Shown in pieces: positions 26,561 through 35,348 of a DNA stretch of 64,000 nt. The stretch comes from Microbispora siamensis (GTDB lineage: Bacteria > Actinomycetota > Actinomycetes > Streptosporangiales > Streptosporangiaceae). The stretch's first letter is position 1; each line of letters begins with the position of its first letter. Where the stretch lies: the NCBI RefSeq assembly GCF_016863095.1, contig NZ_BOOF01000023.1, positions 80,432-144,431 on the forward strand, written 5' to 3'. A program made the translations under genes and the position numbers. The notes beneath the pieces are model-generated. The model was not told where the DNA came from. It was given only the letters and a program-made list of their open reading frames with translations, and searched no databases.

Positions 26561-27476
26561 CGACGATCTGCCGCTGCCGATGCCCGACTTCGATCCCAAG
26601 GCGACGCGCCGGGCCGTCCGGCGGGGAGTCGCCCGCACTGCGATCACGGTGCTGGCGGCACTGCTCATCCTCGTTCTGGCGGCGACGGTGGGCTCCGGCG
26701 TGGTCCAGCGGCGCGGTGACCGGGAACAGCGCATGACCGACGTACTGGGCACCGCTTTCAAGATCTACAACCCCGCCTACGACATCGAAATCCGGGAGCG
26801 GGGTGCCACCACACCGCTGTCGATGTCGTTCACCGTGGCCGCCAGGCCCATGCGGGCCGTCGGGGGTTTCGTCGAGGGGTACGGCGGCGTCGAGCACGTC
26901 GTCACCCAGGACTTCTTCGGCCACGTGGGCAGGCTGCCGCTCGGCAACTACGCCGGCACCACGCTGAGCATGGCGCTGATGAACGTGGGGACGGGCAACC
27001 AGCCCAAGGAGGACAGCCGCAAGGTGCTGGCCAGGCTCCCGGAGGGGCTCAACGCGCTGGCGGTGGTCGAGTTCGCCAAGCCGCTCACCACCGATGAGCT
27101 GGTCGCCTTCACCGCCACGTACAAGTCGCATGCCGACAAGGTGGTCTTCGAGCGGCGTCCCAGGTCGATCCCCATCACCTGGGGAGGGCCGACGATGTGG
27201 GACAGGGCCCCGATGCCGGGAGAGCCCGACGAGCCGATCACGTCGGACCTCGCGAACTTCCGCCGTTGGGTCGGCATCCTCAAGGACTACGACGACGACA
27301 ACCTGCACGACTTCGATCTGAGTCTGGCCCGGCTGCGCAAGGCCGCGAACGACGGCCTGGCCTACGCCTACGTCGACCCGTTCACGACGATCGGGGAGCT
27401 GCGGAAGATCATCGAGGATCCGCTGGTCCGGACGGTCCGCGTCGCGGACGTCACCTACGACCTCGAACGGCCCTGA
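26553..27476 (+). CDS. Membrane anti-sigma-like regulator (Sigma_reg N/C type)
   Basis: A 307-residue protein with a short cytoplasmic N-terminus, one transmembrane helix (residues about 28-50) and a large extracytoplasmic domain. The region LNALAVVEFAKPLTTDELVAF and the overall layout resemble the paired Sigma_reg_N/Sigma_reg_C domains of Bacillus YhdL-type anti-sigma factors. Position supports this: its ATG lies inside the end of the sigma gene. It probably holds the ECF sigma at the membrane until a signal arrives. Domain assignment was made by eye. Confidence 0.7.
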   Translation: MTDDDLPLPMPDFDPKATRRAVRRGVARTAITVLAALLILVLAATVGSGVVQRRGDREQRMTDVLGTAFKIYNPAYDIEIRERGATTPLSMSFTVAARPMRAVGGFVEGYGGVEHVVTQDFFGHVGRLPLGNYAGTTLSMALMNVGTGNQPKEDSRKVLARLPEGLNALAVVEFAKPLTTDELVAFTATYKSHADKVVFERRPRSIPITWGGPTMWDRAPMPGEPDEPITSDLANFRRWVGILKDYDDDNLHDFDLSLARLRKAANDGLAYAYVDPFTTIGELRKIIEDPLVRTVRVADVTYDLERP

Positions 27477-27822
27477 GACGGCCGGGACCCCGGCGATCAC
27501 GGCGGACAATCCCAGGCTGCTCTGCCGTACAAGGGGCCGCAAACCGCCTGACCGGCATCACCAGCCGCAGCCCTCCCTCCGGTCAGATCCTCCATGGCCA
27601 GCGGAAACGCTTGGGCCAACTGCCCTAGACGCATTCGTGAGGCTCGTTGAAGCATCGAGATGAGGCCGTTTGGCGCATAGTCGCCGTATGAATCCCTTTT
27701 CGTGACAAATCTCTCCGGTGCCGTAATCCGGCATGGCGGAAGGGGAGGCGGCCGAATTCGGGCACCGGGAAAAGCCCAGGTGGCCTGACCTGGCGAGGCC
27801 CGATCGGGCCCAAGGAGGGACT
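27477..27822 (+). promoter_or_regulatory. Structured leader before the secreted protein gene
   Basis: The 346-base gap has no gene. Its last hundred bases hold successive inverted repeats: TGCCG/CGGCA (27719-27733), CCGAATTCGG (27752-27761), CCAGGT/ACCTGG (27776-27793) and GGCCCGATCGGGCC (27797-27810). The last ends one base before the Shine-Dalgarno AAGGAGGGA (27812-27820). The TAATCCGGCATGGCGGA and GGGGAGGC parts loosely recall the ydaO/yuaA c-di-AMP riboswitch, which controls secreted wall enzymes in actinobacteria. The match is imperfect, so only a structured 5' UTR is firmly supported. Confidence 0.4.
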
Positions 27823-28437
27823 ATGCATCGGAAATCCACACAGCCGGCTCTCGCGGCGATTTTCGCCTCGACGCTCACGGCAGGCGCGGTCGCGCTGCTC
27901 GGCGGCACCGCCTCCGCGGCCACCGGCGCTCCGGGAGCGGCGTGGGCGCCGCAGGCGAGCGAGCCCGGCGGTTCGGTGCGCGCGACGTCGTACACGACCA
28001 TCCGCGAGCCGCTGCTGGCGACCGAGGACCTACCCCTGGCGGGTTTGGTCACCGGGCTGGTCACGGAGGCGGAGTTCCCGGCCGCGGGTGCGCCGATGGA
28101 GCAGTCGGCGGAGGAGGCCCGGCAGAGCATCAGGGACGAGGCGAGCCGCGCCACACAGCAGATCATGCGGGACGCGGCGAGCGCGCAGCAGCGCATCGAG
28201 CAGATGTCCCAGAGCGCGCAGCAGCGGGTGTCGGAGCAGGCGCAGTCACAGTCGCAGTCGTCGGCGAGTCAGTCGCAGAGCTCCTCGCTGCCGGAGAGCG
28301 CTCCGGGTAGCGCTCTGGGCAGTGCTCCGGAGAGCGTCCCGCCCGCGATCTCGGGTCCGGAGAGCGTCCCGCCGGCGGGCATCCCGCCGGCTTCGAGTGA
28401 GTCGTCCTCCTCGTCCTCCTCCGAGGCGTGCCAGTGA
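27823..28437 (+). CDS. Secreted coiled-coil, Ser/Pro-rich protein
   Basis: A 204-residue protein with a classical signal peptide (residues 1 to about 33, cleavage near TASA-A). An Ala/Gln/Arg-rich coiled coil (about 85-145, EEARQSIRDEASRATQQ) follows, then a low-complexity tail of Ser, Gln, Pro and Gly ending SSEACQ. The strong AAGGAGGGA site fixes the ATG at 27823. No enzyme domain is seen; an envelope or spacer role is possible. It precedes the T4SS-like cluster but is separated from it by a hairpin terminator. Confidence 0.75.
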   Translation: MHRKSTQPALAAIFASTLTAGAVALLGGTASAATGAPGAAWAPQASEPGGSVRATSYTTIREPLLATEDLPLAGLVTGLVTEAEFPAAGAPMEQSAEEARQSIRDEASRATQQIMRDAASAQQRIEQMSQSAQQRVSEQAQSQSQSSASQSQSSSLPESAPGSALGSAPESVPPAISGPESVPPAGIPPASSESSSSSSSEACQ

Positions 28438-28814
28438 GGGCGCGGGCGTAGTTCGCGACACGACGGCCCCGCTCCGCGCGGGGCCGTCCGATGTCCGGCG
28501 GCGGGGGACCGGGGCGGAGCGCACGGTCGCTTTCGTTATGCCTGCGAGCTGCGAAGACAGCAATAGGTGGCGCTTAGGTAATCGATGCCCCCGCTGGCCA
28601 GGCGTAACGTGCTTTTCCGCGGAGTGGATAGCTGTGGGGCGTCTCTACGGGATGTAGACCCGGTTTGCTCGGTCGCGGCGATGCTTGCACCATGGGCGTG
28701 GCTTACCTGGAAGAATTGGCGAGACCGCTAGGGTGAATACTTCAATGCGGTTAACCGGATCGAGAGCAAGAGGAAACCGCGCCAGCCGGAGGGATCGGCG
28801 CGAGCGGAGGCGTG
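28438..28814 (+). other. Non-coding gap before the T4SS-like cluster
   Basis: 377 bases without a credible gene. It contains the hairpin terminator at 28463-28487 and a CGGTTAACCG palindrome (28748-28757) that could be an operator for the cluster. GGAGG (28806-28810) serves the first cluster gene. No clear -35/-10 pair was found. Confidence 0.5.
28463..28487 (+). terminator. GC-rich hairpin terminator after the secreted protein
   Basis: Perfect 10-bp arms ACGGCCCCGC (28463-28472) and GCGGGGCCGT (28478-28487) with a 5-base loop, 25 bases after the stop codon. No T-run, as in many actinomycete terminators. Confidence 0.7.
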
Positions 28815-29825
28815 ATGGCTCGCAGGTCAGACGTCCAGCAGGATCCTCGGATCGCTGGCGACCCTGACCCGTACCCACTGGAAGGCTTCGAGGCGGCGAG
28901 TGCCGCGCACGGCACGGCCCCCCGCCGCAGAGGCTGGAGCGGCGGTGGCGGCCGCTGGCTCGTCTGGACCGGCCGGGTCATCCTCTGGGCACTGATCGTC
29001 GTCATCGTGGTCAACGGCGTCCGCGCCCCGTTCGAACGGCTGACGCAGGACGACCCTGCCGGTGTGACCCCCACCGGCACGGCCACGTCCGGGTTCCCGG
29101 CGACCGAGGCCGCGGCCTTCGCCAACCAGTTCGCGGCGGTCTACCTCAACTACGACGCGGCCAACCCCCAGCAGCGCGCGGAACGGCTGAAGTCGTTCCT
29201 GCCGGAAGGCGCCGACGAGCAGTTCGGCTGGAACGGCTACGGCCGCATGTCGGCGGGGGCCTTCCAGTTCGCCGGGATCGACGTGGTCGACGACCACAAC
29301 GCCCGTGTGACCGTGACGTACCAGTCCGGGGGCAGCCGGGGTCTGCTGTCCGTGCCGGTCTACTACGACAACGGCAGGTTCGTGGTCTCCGCCCAGCCGG
29401 CTCTGCTGCCCGCGCCGGGCCCGGCGGGCCTGCCGCAGCTTCCCGACCCCGACCGCGACTCCGCCACCGAGGCCGAACTGCGTCCCCAGCTCGAAGGCTT
29501 CTTCAAGGCGTACGCCGCGGGCAACCAGGTCGACCTCCAGCGGTACGTCACGAGCGGGGTGACCGTCAACGGGTTCAACGGCGAGTTCACTCTTGCCGAG
29601 TTGAAGGACGTGGTGGTTCCGCCGGGCGGCGCCGACAGCAGGAAGGTCACGGCGGTGGTCGTGTGGGCGGTGGCGTCCGGACAGTCGACGGCGGTGGCGA
29701 GCCCGTCGCAGGATCCGGCGGCGCAGCCGGCCGGTCTCGAGCAGGCCTATCAGTTGACGATCGAAAAGCAGGGCGGCAAGTGGTTCGTCAGGGACATCCA
29801 GGGTGCGAACCGGTCCGTGGGGTAG
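28815..29825 (+). CDS. TcpC/VirB8-like conjugal transfer protein
   Basis: A 336-residue protein: cytoplasmic N-terminus, one transmembrane helix (residues about 52-74), then two extracytoplasmic NTF2-like domains (about 95-195 and 215-335) separated by a Pro-rich linker. This is the architecture of TcpC of Gram-positive conjugation systems, a VirB8-like scaffold. The segment AAAFANQFAAVYLNYD and the second copy LRPQLEGFFKAYAAGN mark the two folds. ATG at 28815 is preferred, with GGAGG 4 bases upstream; GTG at 28812 is too close. First gene of the cluster. Confidence 0.85.
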   Translation: MARRSDVQQDPRIAGDPDPYPLEGFEAASAAHGTAPRRRGWSGGGGRWLVWTGRVILWALIVVIVVNGVRAPFERLTQDDPAGVTPTGTATSGFPATEAAAFANQFAAVYLNYDAANPQQRAERLKSFLPEGADEQFGWNGYGRMSAGAFQFAGIDVVDDHNARVTVTYQSGGSRGLLSVPVYYDNGRFVVSAQPALLPAPGPAGLPQLPDPDRDSATEAELRPQLEGFFKAYAAGNQVDLQRYVTSGVTVNGFNGEFTLAELKDVVVPPGGADSRKVTAVVVWAVASGQSTAVASPSQDPAAQPAGLEQAYQLTIEKQGGKWFVRDIQGANRSVG

Positions 29826-29875
29826 CGCATGCCCGGCAAAGACATCGCTGATCCATACCCCCGGGAGGGCGAGAG

Positions 29876-30163
29876 TTGATACTGAAGACCATCGCGGACC
29901 ACGTCCTTGATCTGGCAGCGCCGTCACCGGCGCCGACGACGGGCATCAACACCGAAGGTCTCGCCGACTTCCTCCGGAAGTTCTTCGCTCCGCTCTTCCT
30001 CGCGGTCGTCTCCGTCGTGGCGATCTTCTTCCTCTTCACCCGCGAGATCACCAGGTTCGTCCAGTTCATCATCCTGGCGATCGCGATCGGAGTGATCTTC
30101 TACGTTCCCAACATCATCGAGGTGACGGCGAAGGCGATCGCGGGCGCGCTCGGCATCAAGTGA
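29876..30163 (+). CDS. Small two-helix membrane protein of the T4SS-like cluster
   Basis: A 95-residue protein with two hydrophobic helices (residues about 38-57 and 60-90), preceded by a short amphipathic stretch. Size and position between TcpC-like and TcpE-like genes suit TcpD or a VirB2/VirB3-like subunit, but no sequence family is evident. It starts with TTG after GGGAGG and lies 22 bases upstream of the next gene. Confidence 0.7.
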   Translation: MILKTIADHVLDLAAPSPAPTTGINTEGLADFLRKFFAPLFLAVVSVVAIFFLFTREITRFVQFIILAIAIGVIFYVPNIIEVTAKAIAGALGIK

Positions 30164-30185
30164 TCGGGCGGAGAGGAGGTTCGGG

Positions 30186-32840
30186 GTGGATCTGCCCACA
30201 TATACCAATATCTGGCGCATTGAGAAGCGGCTGTACAAGCTGTACGACCTACGGCTGCCAATGCCGCTTCCGGTCGTCTGGATCGGTGTGTTCGTGGGTG
30301 TCTCCGTGCCGTGGTGGGTCTTCCTCTACCTGATCGGACTGCCGTTCGCGGCCCCCTGGCACGTCATCTACCTCGTTCCTCCAGGCGTGCTCACCTGGCT
30401 CTCCACCCGTCCCGTCATCGAGAGCAAGCGCCTCACCGAGTTGCTCCAGTCGCAGCTCCGCTACATGAGCGAGCCCCGCACGTGGTGCCGCATGGCCCCG
30501 TTCGACGAGCCGGACGAGGTCGCCTTCACGGCGCGTGTCTGGCGGACCACGCCGCCGGTCGCGGCGGCGCACGCGAAGGCGGCCCGCAAGGCGCGCCGCG
30601 GGGTCTCGGTCAAGGTGCCCGTCCCGAAGGTTCCCAGGACCGGCGCACGGGCGGCCTCGGGCGCCGCCGCGCGAGTGGGCGCGCACCAGGTGGACCCCTC
30701 GCGTGTCGTACGCCCGGCCGTGGCGGCCGCGGCGGCTGCCGCCGCACCGGTCACCGACACACCCCCCACTACCTCCTCCCGCAGCGGTGCCGCCGCCCGG
30801 GCCGGTGCCACCGGTGACCGCGTCTTCTACCTCGCGGAACCGCCCGCGCTCCCGGCGCAGCCGCAGACCGGCCACGTCACCGGCCCGGATCGCGAACGCG
30901 ACCCGCATGAGGGACACGGCGAGGGACATGACGTCCACGAGAGCCACGAGAGTCACCAGAGCGATGAGGGGCAGGAGCAGGGCTCTGGCCGCCAGGCGCC
31001 CCCTGCCGCTCCCGCCGAGGCTTCGGAGGCGCCGGCCGTCCCGCCCATCGGCACCGAGACGCTGCGCCGCCTGCGCAGGCTCGCCGCCTCGGCCGAACCC
31101 CGCCCCGTACGGCAGTCCGGTGTGGCCTCCTTCACCGAGCCGGCCACGGGAGAGCCGGTGCACGAGCCGGTGCGCGAGTCGGTGCACGAGGAGCGGCCTC
31201 GCGACGAGCGCGCGCACGACGCCGAGGCCGATGGGGAGGGCGCCGACGACCTGAGCGTCCCTGACCCGGTCCCTCCCGCCGACACCGACGCCTCCGACGC
31301 CTCCGACGACACTCCCCACACCGCCGATGCCGCAGCGGCGCCGCAGGGGCCCGAGGCGGAGTCCGCGCCCCCCGTGGGCGTAGGCACCTCGCCCGGCGAT
31401 GACGCGGGCCGGGAGAACCCGGCGCATCGGGACGCCGAGGCGCTTGAGCAGCATCGCAAGGGCCGTCCGCCGCGGCTCGTGCGCCCCCGCGTGCCGGACG
31501 AGGACGTGGCGGCCGAGCGGGCCGCGATGGAGGAGGTGGCGTCCGCGGCGGCTCCTCCGGCACCGGCTCCCGTGAAGGCCGCCGAAGTCACGGAGGTCGC
31601 GGAGGCCGCGGAGGTCACGCAGGACACGCAGGACACGCCCACCTGGATCAGGCCGTCCCGTACGCCGCAGGAGGTTCCGGACGAGGCCGGTTCCGGCGCG
31701 CACTCTGCCGCTCACCCCGCGCGGGAGGGGACGCATGCGCCGGGGTCCAGGCCGTACGAGAGCGCCACGGGCAAGGGGGACGTGACGCCGCCTCCGGCGG
31801 GTCCGGCGGCAGTGTCGATCCGGGCCGTGCCCGCGGGGCCCCGCGCGGTCGGCCCGGCAGGTCCCGCCCGGCCGTCGCTGCCCACCCCGGGGACGACCAC
31901 CCCCGGCAGGCCGGCGCACGAGGAGCCGCCGCGGCTGCGCCGCGTCGAGGCCGTCGTCGGGCGTGACACCTCGGGCGGCTGGCGGCGGCTGGCACAGGTC
32001 GTCGTGGGCGGCAGCCGTACGGACGGCATGGAGGTCGACGAGGCCCGCACCCGCATCCCGCTCACCACGAGCAGGCGGATCATGGTGCTCGGCTGCACCG
32101 GCGGCGCCGGGCAGACCACCACGGCGTTAATGCTGGGCCACACACTGGCCCGTTATCGAGACGACCGCGTGCTCGCGCTCGACGCGAACACCGGAGAGGA
32201 CACGCTCACGACGAGGATCGCCGCCGAGTCCCCCGAGACGCTGAGCTCGCTCATCGAGGGCTCGGAAGAGGTGACCGGCTACCTCGGCATGCGGGCGTAC
32301 ACGACGCGCTGCGAATCGGGACTGGAGGTCGTCGGGGCGGACACCGACGACCGGGTGACGCAGCGCCTGGCGGAACGCGCGTTCCTGGCCGACTGGCGCA
32401 GGACGCTCGCCGCGCTCGACCGGCACTACCGGCTTACCGTGATCGACCCCGCGGCCGCGCTGGCGGCCCGGCTCCTGCCGTACGCCGACCAGCTCGTGCT
32501 GGTCGCCCCCGCGAGCGAGGACGCCTCCGAGGCGGTGGCGATGACCTACGAGTGGCTCGACGGGCACGGCTGCTCCGACCTGCGGCGTCGCGCCGTGATG
32601 GTGATCAACGGCGTGAGCCGCCGCAGCCTCCCCGACGTGGAGCAGGCCGAGGCGGTGGCCAGCGGCCGGTGCCGGGCGATCGTCCGGGTGCCCTGGGAGG
32701 ACGAGCTGGCCCCCGGGCGGCCGGGACCGGTCGACGTCAATCACCTCCGAATGGGCGGCCGCAGGGCGTACGTTGCGCTTGCGGGTGTGATCGTGAGCGG
32801 CCTGGCGGCTGTCCAGGCCAAGCAGGAGGTGGCCAGATGA
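30186..32840 (+). CDS. TcpE-like membrane protein fused to a degenerate ParA/MinD-like domain
   Basis: An 884-residue fusion. Residues 1-105 match the TcpE pattern: YTNIWRIEKRLYKLYDLRLP, two transmembrane helices, then SKRLTELLQSQLRYM and WCRMAP. Residues about 110-600 are a long disordered linker rich in Pro, Glu and His, with a His-rich patch (HEGHGEGHDVHESHESH). Residues about 630-880 form a ParA/MinD/SIMIBI fold with VLALDAN and TVIDPAAAL. The P-loop reads GCTGGAGQTTT: the signature lysine is Thr638 and the catalytic lysine is Gln643 (CAG, 32112-32114). ATP hydrolysis is therefore doubtful. GTG start after AGGAGG. Confidence 0.85.
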   Translation: MDLPTYTNIWRIEKRLYKLYDLRLPMPLPVVWIGVFVGVSVPWWVFLYLIGLPFAAPWHVIYLVPPGVLTWLSTRPVIESKRLTELLQSQLRYMSEPRTWCRMAPFDEPDEVAFTARVWRTTPPVAAAHAKAARKARRGVSVKVPVPKVPRTGARAASGAAARVGAHQVDPSRVVRPAVAAAAAAAAPVTDTPPTTSSRSGAAARAGATGDRVFYLAEPPALPAQPQTGHVTGPDRERDPHEGHGEGHDVHESHESHQSDEGQEQGSGRQAPPAAPAEASEAPAVPPIGTETLRRLRRLAASAEPRPVRQSGVASFTEPATGEPVHEPVRESVHEERPRDERAHDAEADGEGADDLSVPDPVPPADTDASDASDDTPHTADAAAAPQGPEAESAPPVGVGTSPGDDAGRENPAHRDAEALEQHRKGRPPRLVRPRVPDEDVAAERAAMEEVASAAAPPAPAPVKAAEVTEVAEAAEVTQDTQDTPTWIRPSRTPQEVPDEAGSGAHSAAHPAREGTHAPGSRPYESATGKGDVTPPPAGPAAVSIRAVPAGPRAVGPAGPARPSLPTPGTTTPGRPAHEEPPRLRRVEAVVGRDTSGGWRRLAQVVVGGSRTDGMEVDEARTRIPLTTSRRIMVLGCTGGAGQTTTALMLGHTLARYRDDRVLALDANTGEDTLTTRIAAESPETLSSLIEGSEEVTGYLGMRAYTTRCESGLEVVGADTDDRVTQRLAERAFLADWRRTLAALDRHYRLTVIDPAAALAARLLPYADQLVLVAPASEDASEAVAMTYEWLDGHGCSDLRRRAVMVINGVSRRSLPDVEQAEAVASGRCRAIVRVPWEDELAPGRPGPVDVNHLRMGGRRAYVALAGVIVSGLAAVQAKQEVAR

Positions 32841-32870
32841 GGGGCGAGCGAGGAAGCTGGTGAGAGGTCG

Positions 32871-35348
32871 ATGAGCAAGGCGCGCAGTCGCCTCGCGGTG
32901 CGTTACTTCGACGATCGCGTTCTCCTCACCGACTCGGCGGCCTGGGCCTACTTCCGGCTGCCGACGGTGAGCTACGAGTTCCTCACCCCCGAGGAGCGCG
33001 AGGCGCTGGCCACCAACATCACGATCGCGCTGGCCGCGATCAGGATGCCCGACGCCGAGGTGCACCTGCGGATCGCGCACCGGGCCTACCCGGCGGCGGA
33101 TTGGGCGATGGCGCTCAACTCGACCTCCGACGAGGGCCCGGGCTGGCGGGAGTACCTGGAGGAGATGTACCGCCACGTCTGGGCCAAGGACTTCTGGAGC
33201 AAGGAGGTCTACCTCGGCGTGCGGCTCGGGCCGCGCGGCGCGCAGCTCGGCACCGGCGTGCTGGCCCAGCTCTTCGGCTTCTACCAGCGCAGCGAGAAGG
33301 CGCTCGGCATCGAGGACGACCACGTGCCGGACAAGGAGATCGCCCGGTGGACCGAGGCCGCCGAGCGGCTCGGCCGGGCCCTGGCCTCCAGCGCGCTGTA
33401 CGCCCGCCACGCCACCTCCACGGAGATCGCCTGGCTGTTCCAGCACGCGGCGGCGGGCGGCCTCGGCGAGCCGCTGGCCTCGGCCACGCCGCGCCGCAGA
33501 TGGGGCAAGGGCGAGATCGAGGCGCTGGTCGAGGGGCAGATCCACAACGGCAGGTCGCTGCTGCGCATCGTGCAGCCGGCCGGGGACTCCTACACCGCGC
33601 ACCTGTCGTTCGCCCGGTTCCCCGACCTCATGCCGTTCCCCGACGGCGAGCCGTGGCTGCACTTCGCCGACCAGTTGCCGTTCCCGGTGGAGGTCTCCAG
33701 CCGGATGCGGCTGATCCCCCCGGTCAGGGCGAGCAAGGACGTGGCGCGCAAGCTGGCCCACGCCCGCGACATGGACATCCACATCCGCGAGGCGGGCGCC
33801 GAGGCGCCGCTCGCGCTGGCCGAGCAGATCGACGCCGCCCGCATGCTGGAGCACGGCATCACCAAGGAACGCCTGCCGTTCGTGTACGGCTGGCACCGGC
33901 TGAGCGTCAGCGCGCCGACCGAGGAGATGTGCATCCAGCGGGTCGAGGCCGTCGTGGAGCACTACCGCGACCTCGGCATCGACGTCGTCAACTCCACCGG
34001 TGACCAGTTCTCGCTGTTCTGCGAGGCATTGCCCGGGGAGCGGCTGCGGGTCAACGCGTACGCCCAGCGGCAGCCGCTGCGCACGATCGCGGGCGGCATG
34101 GCCACCGCGACCGTCGAACTCGGCGACCGGGTGGACGAGTCGAACGCCGGCTGGATCGGGCCGTACGTCGGGGAGACGCTGGGACGGGCGCGCAGCATCG
34201 TGCACTTCGACCCGCTCGTCGCGGCGGCGCGCAACCGCCCGACGGCCATCGCGATCACCGGTGAGCCGGGCGGCGGCAAGACGACGCTCGCGCTGCTGCT
34301 GATCTACCAGATGGCGCTGCGCGGCGTCACGATCGCGGTCATCGACCCCAAGGGCGACGCCGAGTCGCTCGTACGGCTGCTGCGCAACCGGGGCCGCAAG
34401 GCGCGGGTCATCCCGCTGGGGTCGGCCGCGCCGGGGCTGCTCGACCCGTTCTCGTTCGGCGACGACATCGCGACGAAGAAGACGATGGCGACCGAGACCC
34501 TGCGGCTGCTGCTGCCGAGGATGTCGGAGGAGCGCGAGTCCGCCATGATCCAGGCGGTCGCCGCGGTCTCCAACGAGCCGGACCCCTCACTGGGCAAGGT
34601 GGTGGACCACCTGGAGCAGTCCACCGACCCGGCGTCCAAGAACCTCGGCGCCGTGCTGCGGTCGATGTCGGAGATGCACCTGGCCCGGCTGTGCTTCGAC
34701 GCCTCGGGCGGCGAGCAGATCGACACCGAGGGCTGGACGACCGTCTTCACGCTCGGCGGTCTCACGCTGCCCGACGTGATGACGGTCAGGGACGACTACT
34801 CCTACGAGCAGCGGCTGTCGGTCGCGTTGCTCTACCTCGTGTCGCAGTTCGCGCGCCGCCTGATGAACGGGCTCGACCGGCGCACACCGAAGGCGATCTT
34901 CCTCGACGAGGCGTGGGCGATCACGTCCACCCCCGAGGGCGCCAAGCTCGTGCCGGAGGTCTCCCGGATGGGCCGCTCACGCAACACGGCGCTCGTCCTG
35001 GTCTCGCAGAACGCCGGTGACCTGCTCAACGAACAGGTGACCAACTGTCTGTCGTCGGTCTTCGCGTTCCGTTCGACGGAACGCGTGGAGGTCGAGCACG
35101 TGATGGAGCTCCTCGGCGTGGACCCGTCGGAGGAGCACAAGGCGGTGCTGCGCTCCCTGGGCAACGGGGAGTGCGTCTTCCGGGATCTGGACGGCCGGGC
35201 CGGCCGTATCGGGGTGGACCTTATCTCGGAGGAGTTGCTGCGCTGGCTTGACACCAATCCGACACACGACAAACCGAACGAGAACGTGCATGATCTTCTT
35301 GACGGGGGCTCCGGTCGGTCGGGGGTCGCGCAGGAGGTGCGATCGTGA
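32871..35348 (+). CDS. VirB4/TcpF-like T4SS ATPase
   Basis: An 825-residue protein. The N-terminal half (residues about 1-440) is the VirB4-type membrane-interacting region. The C-terminal half is a HerA/FtsK-like motor with Walker A TGEPGGGKTT near residue 464, the VIDPKGD segment and Walker B AIFLDEAWAI. The arginine-rich SRMGRSRNT and LVSQNAGDLL motifs are typical of conjugation ATPases. It would power substrate or subunit movement at the inner membrane. Its stop overlaps the next start by 4 bases. Confidence 0.9.
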   Translation: MSKARSRLAVRYFDDRVLLTDSAAWAYFRLPTVSYEFLTPEEREALATNITIALAAIRMPDAEVHLRIAHRAYPAADWAMALNSTSDEGPGWREYLEEMYRHVWAKDFWSKEVYLGVRLGPRGAQLGTGVLAQLFGFYQRSEKALGIEDDHVPDKEIARWTEAAERLGRALASSALYARHATSTEIAWLFQHAAAGGLGEPLASATPRRRWGKGEIEALVEGQIHNGRSLLRIVQPAGDSYTAHLSFARFPDLMPFPDGEPWLHFADQLPFPVEVSSRMRLIPPVRASKDVARKLAHARDMDIHIREAGAEAPLALAEQIDAARMLEHGITKERLPFVYGWHRLSVSAPTEEMCIQRVEAVVEHYRDLGIDVVNSTGDQFSLFCEALPGERLRVNAYAQRQPLRTIAGGMATATVELGDRVDESNAGWIGPYVGETLGRARSIVHFDPLVAAARNRPTAIAITGEPGGGKTTLALLLIYQMALRGVTIAVIDPKGDAESLVRLLRNRGRKARVIPLGSAAPGLLDPFSFGDDIATKKTMATETLRLLLPRMSEERESAMIQAVAAVSNEPDPSLGKVVDHLEQSTDPASKNLGAVLRSMSEMHLARLCFDASGGEQIDTEGWTTVFTLGGLTLPDVMTVRDDYSYEQRLSVALLYLVSQFARRLMNGLDRRTPKAIFLDEAWAITSTPEGAKLVPEVSRMGRSRNTALVLVSQNAGDLLNEQVTNCLSSVFAFRSTERVEVEHVMELLGVDPSEEHKAVLRSLGNGECVFRDLDGRAGRIGVDLISEELLRWLDTNPTHDKPNENVHDLLDGGSGRSGVAQEVRS

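Noticed and set aside
28716..28734. TTGGCG and TAGGGT as a promoter for the T4SS-like cluster
   Set aside because: Only 7 bases separate the two boxes, too few for a sigma-70-type promoter.
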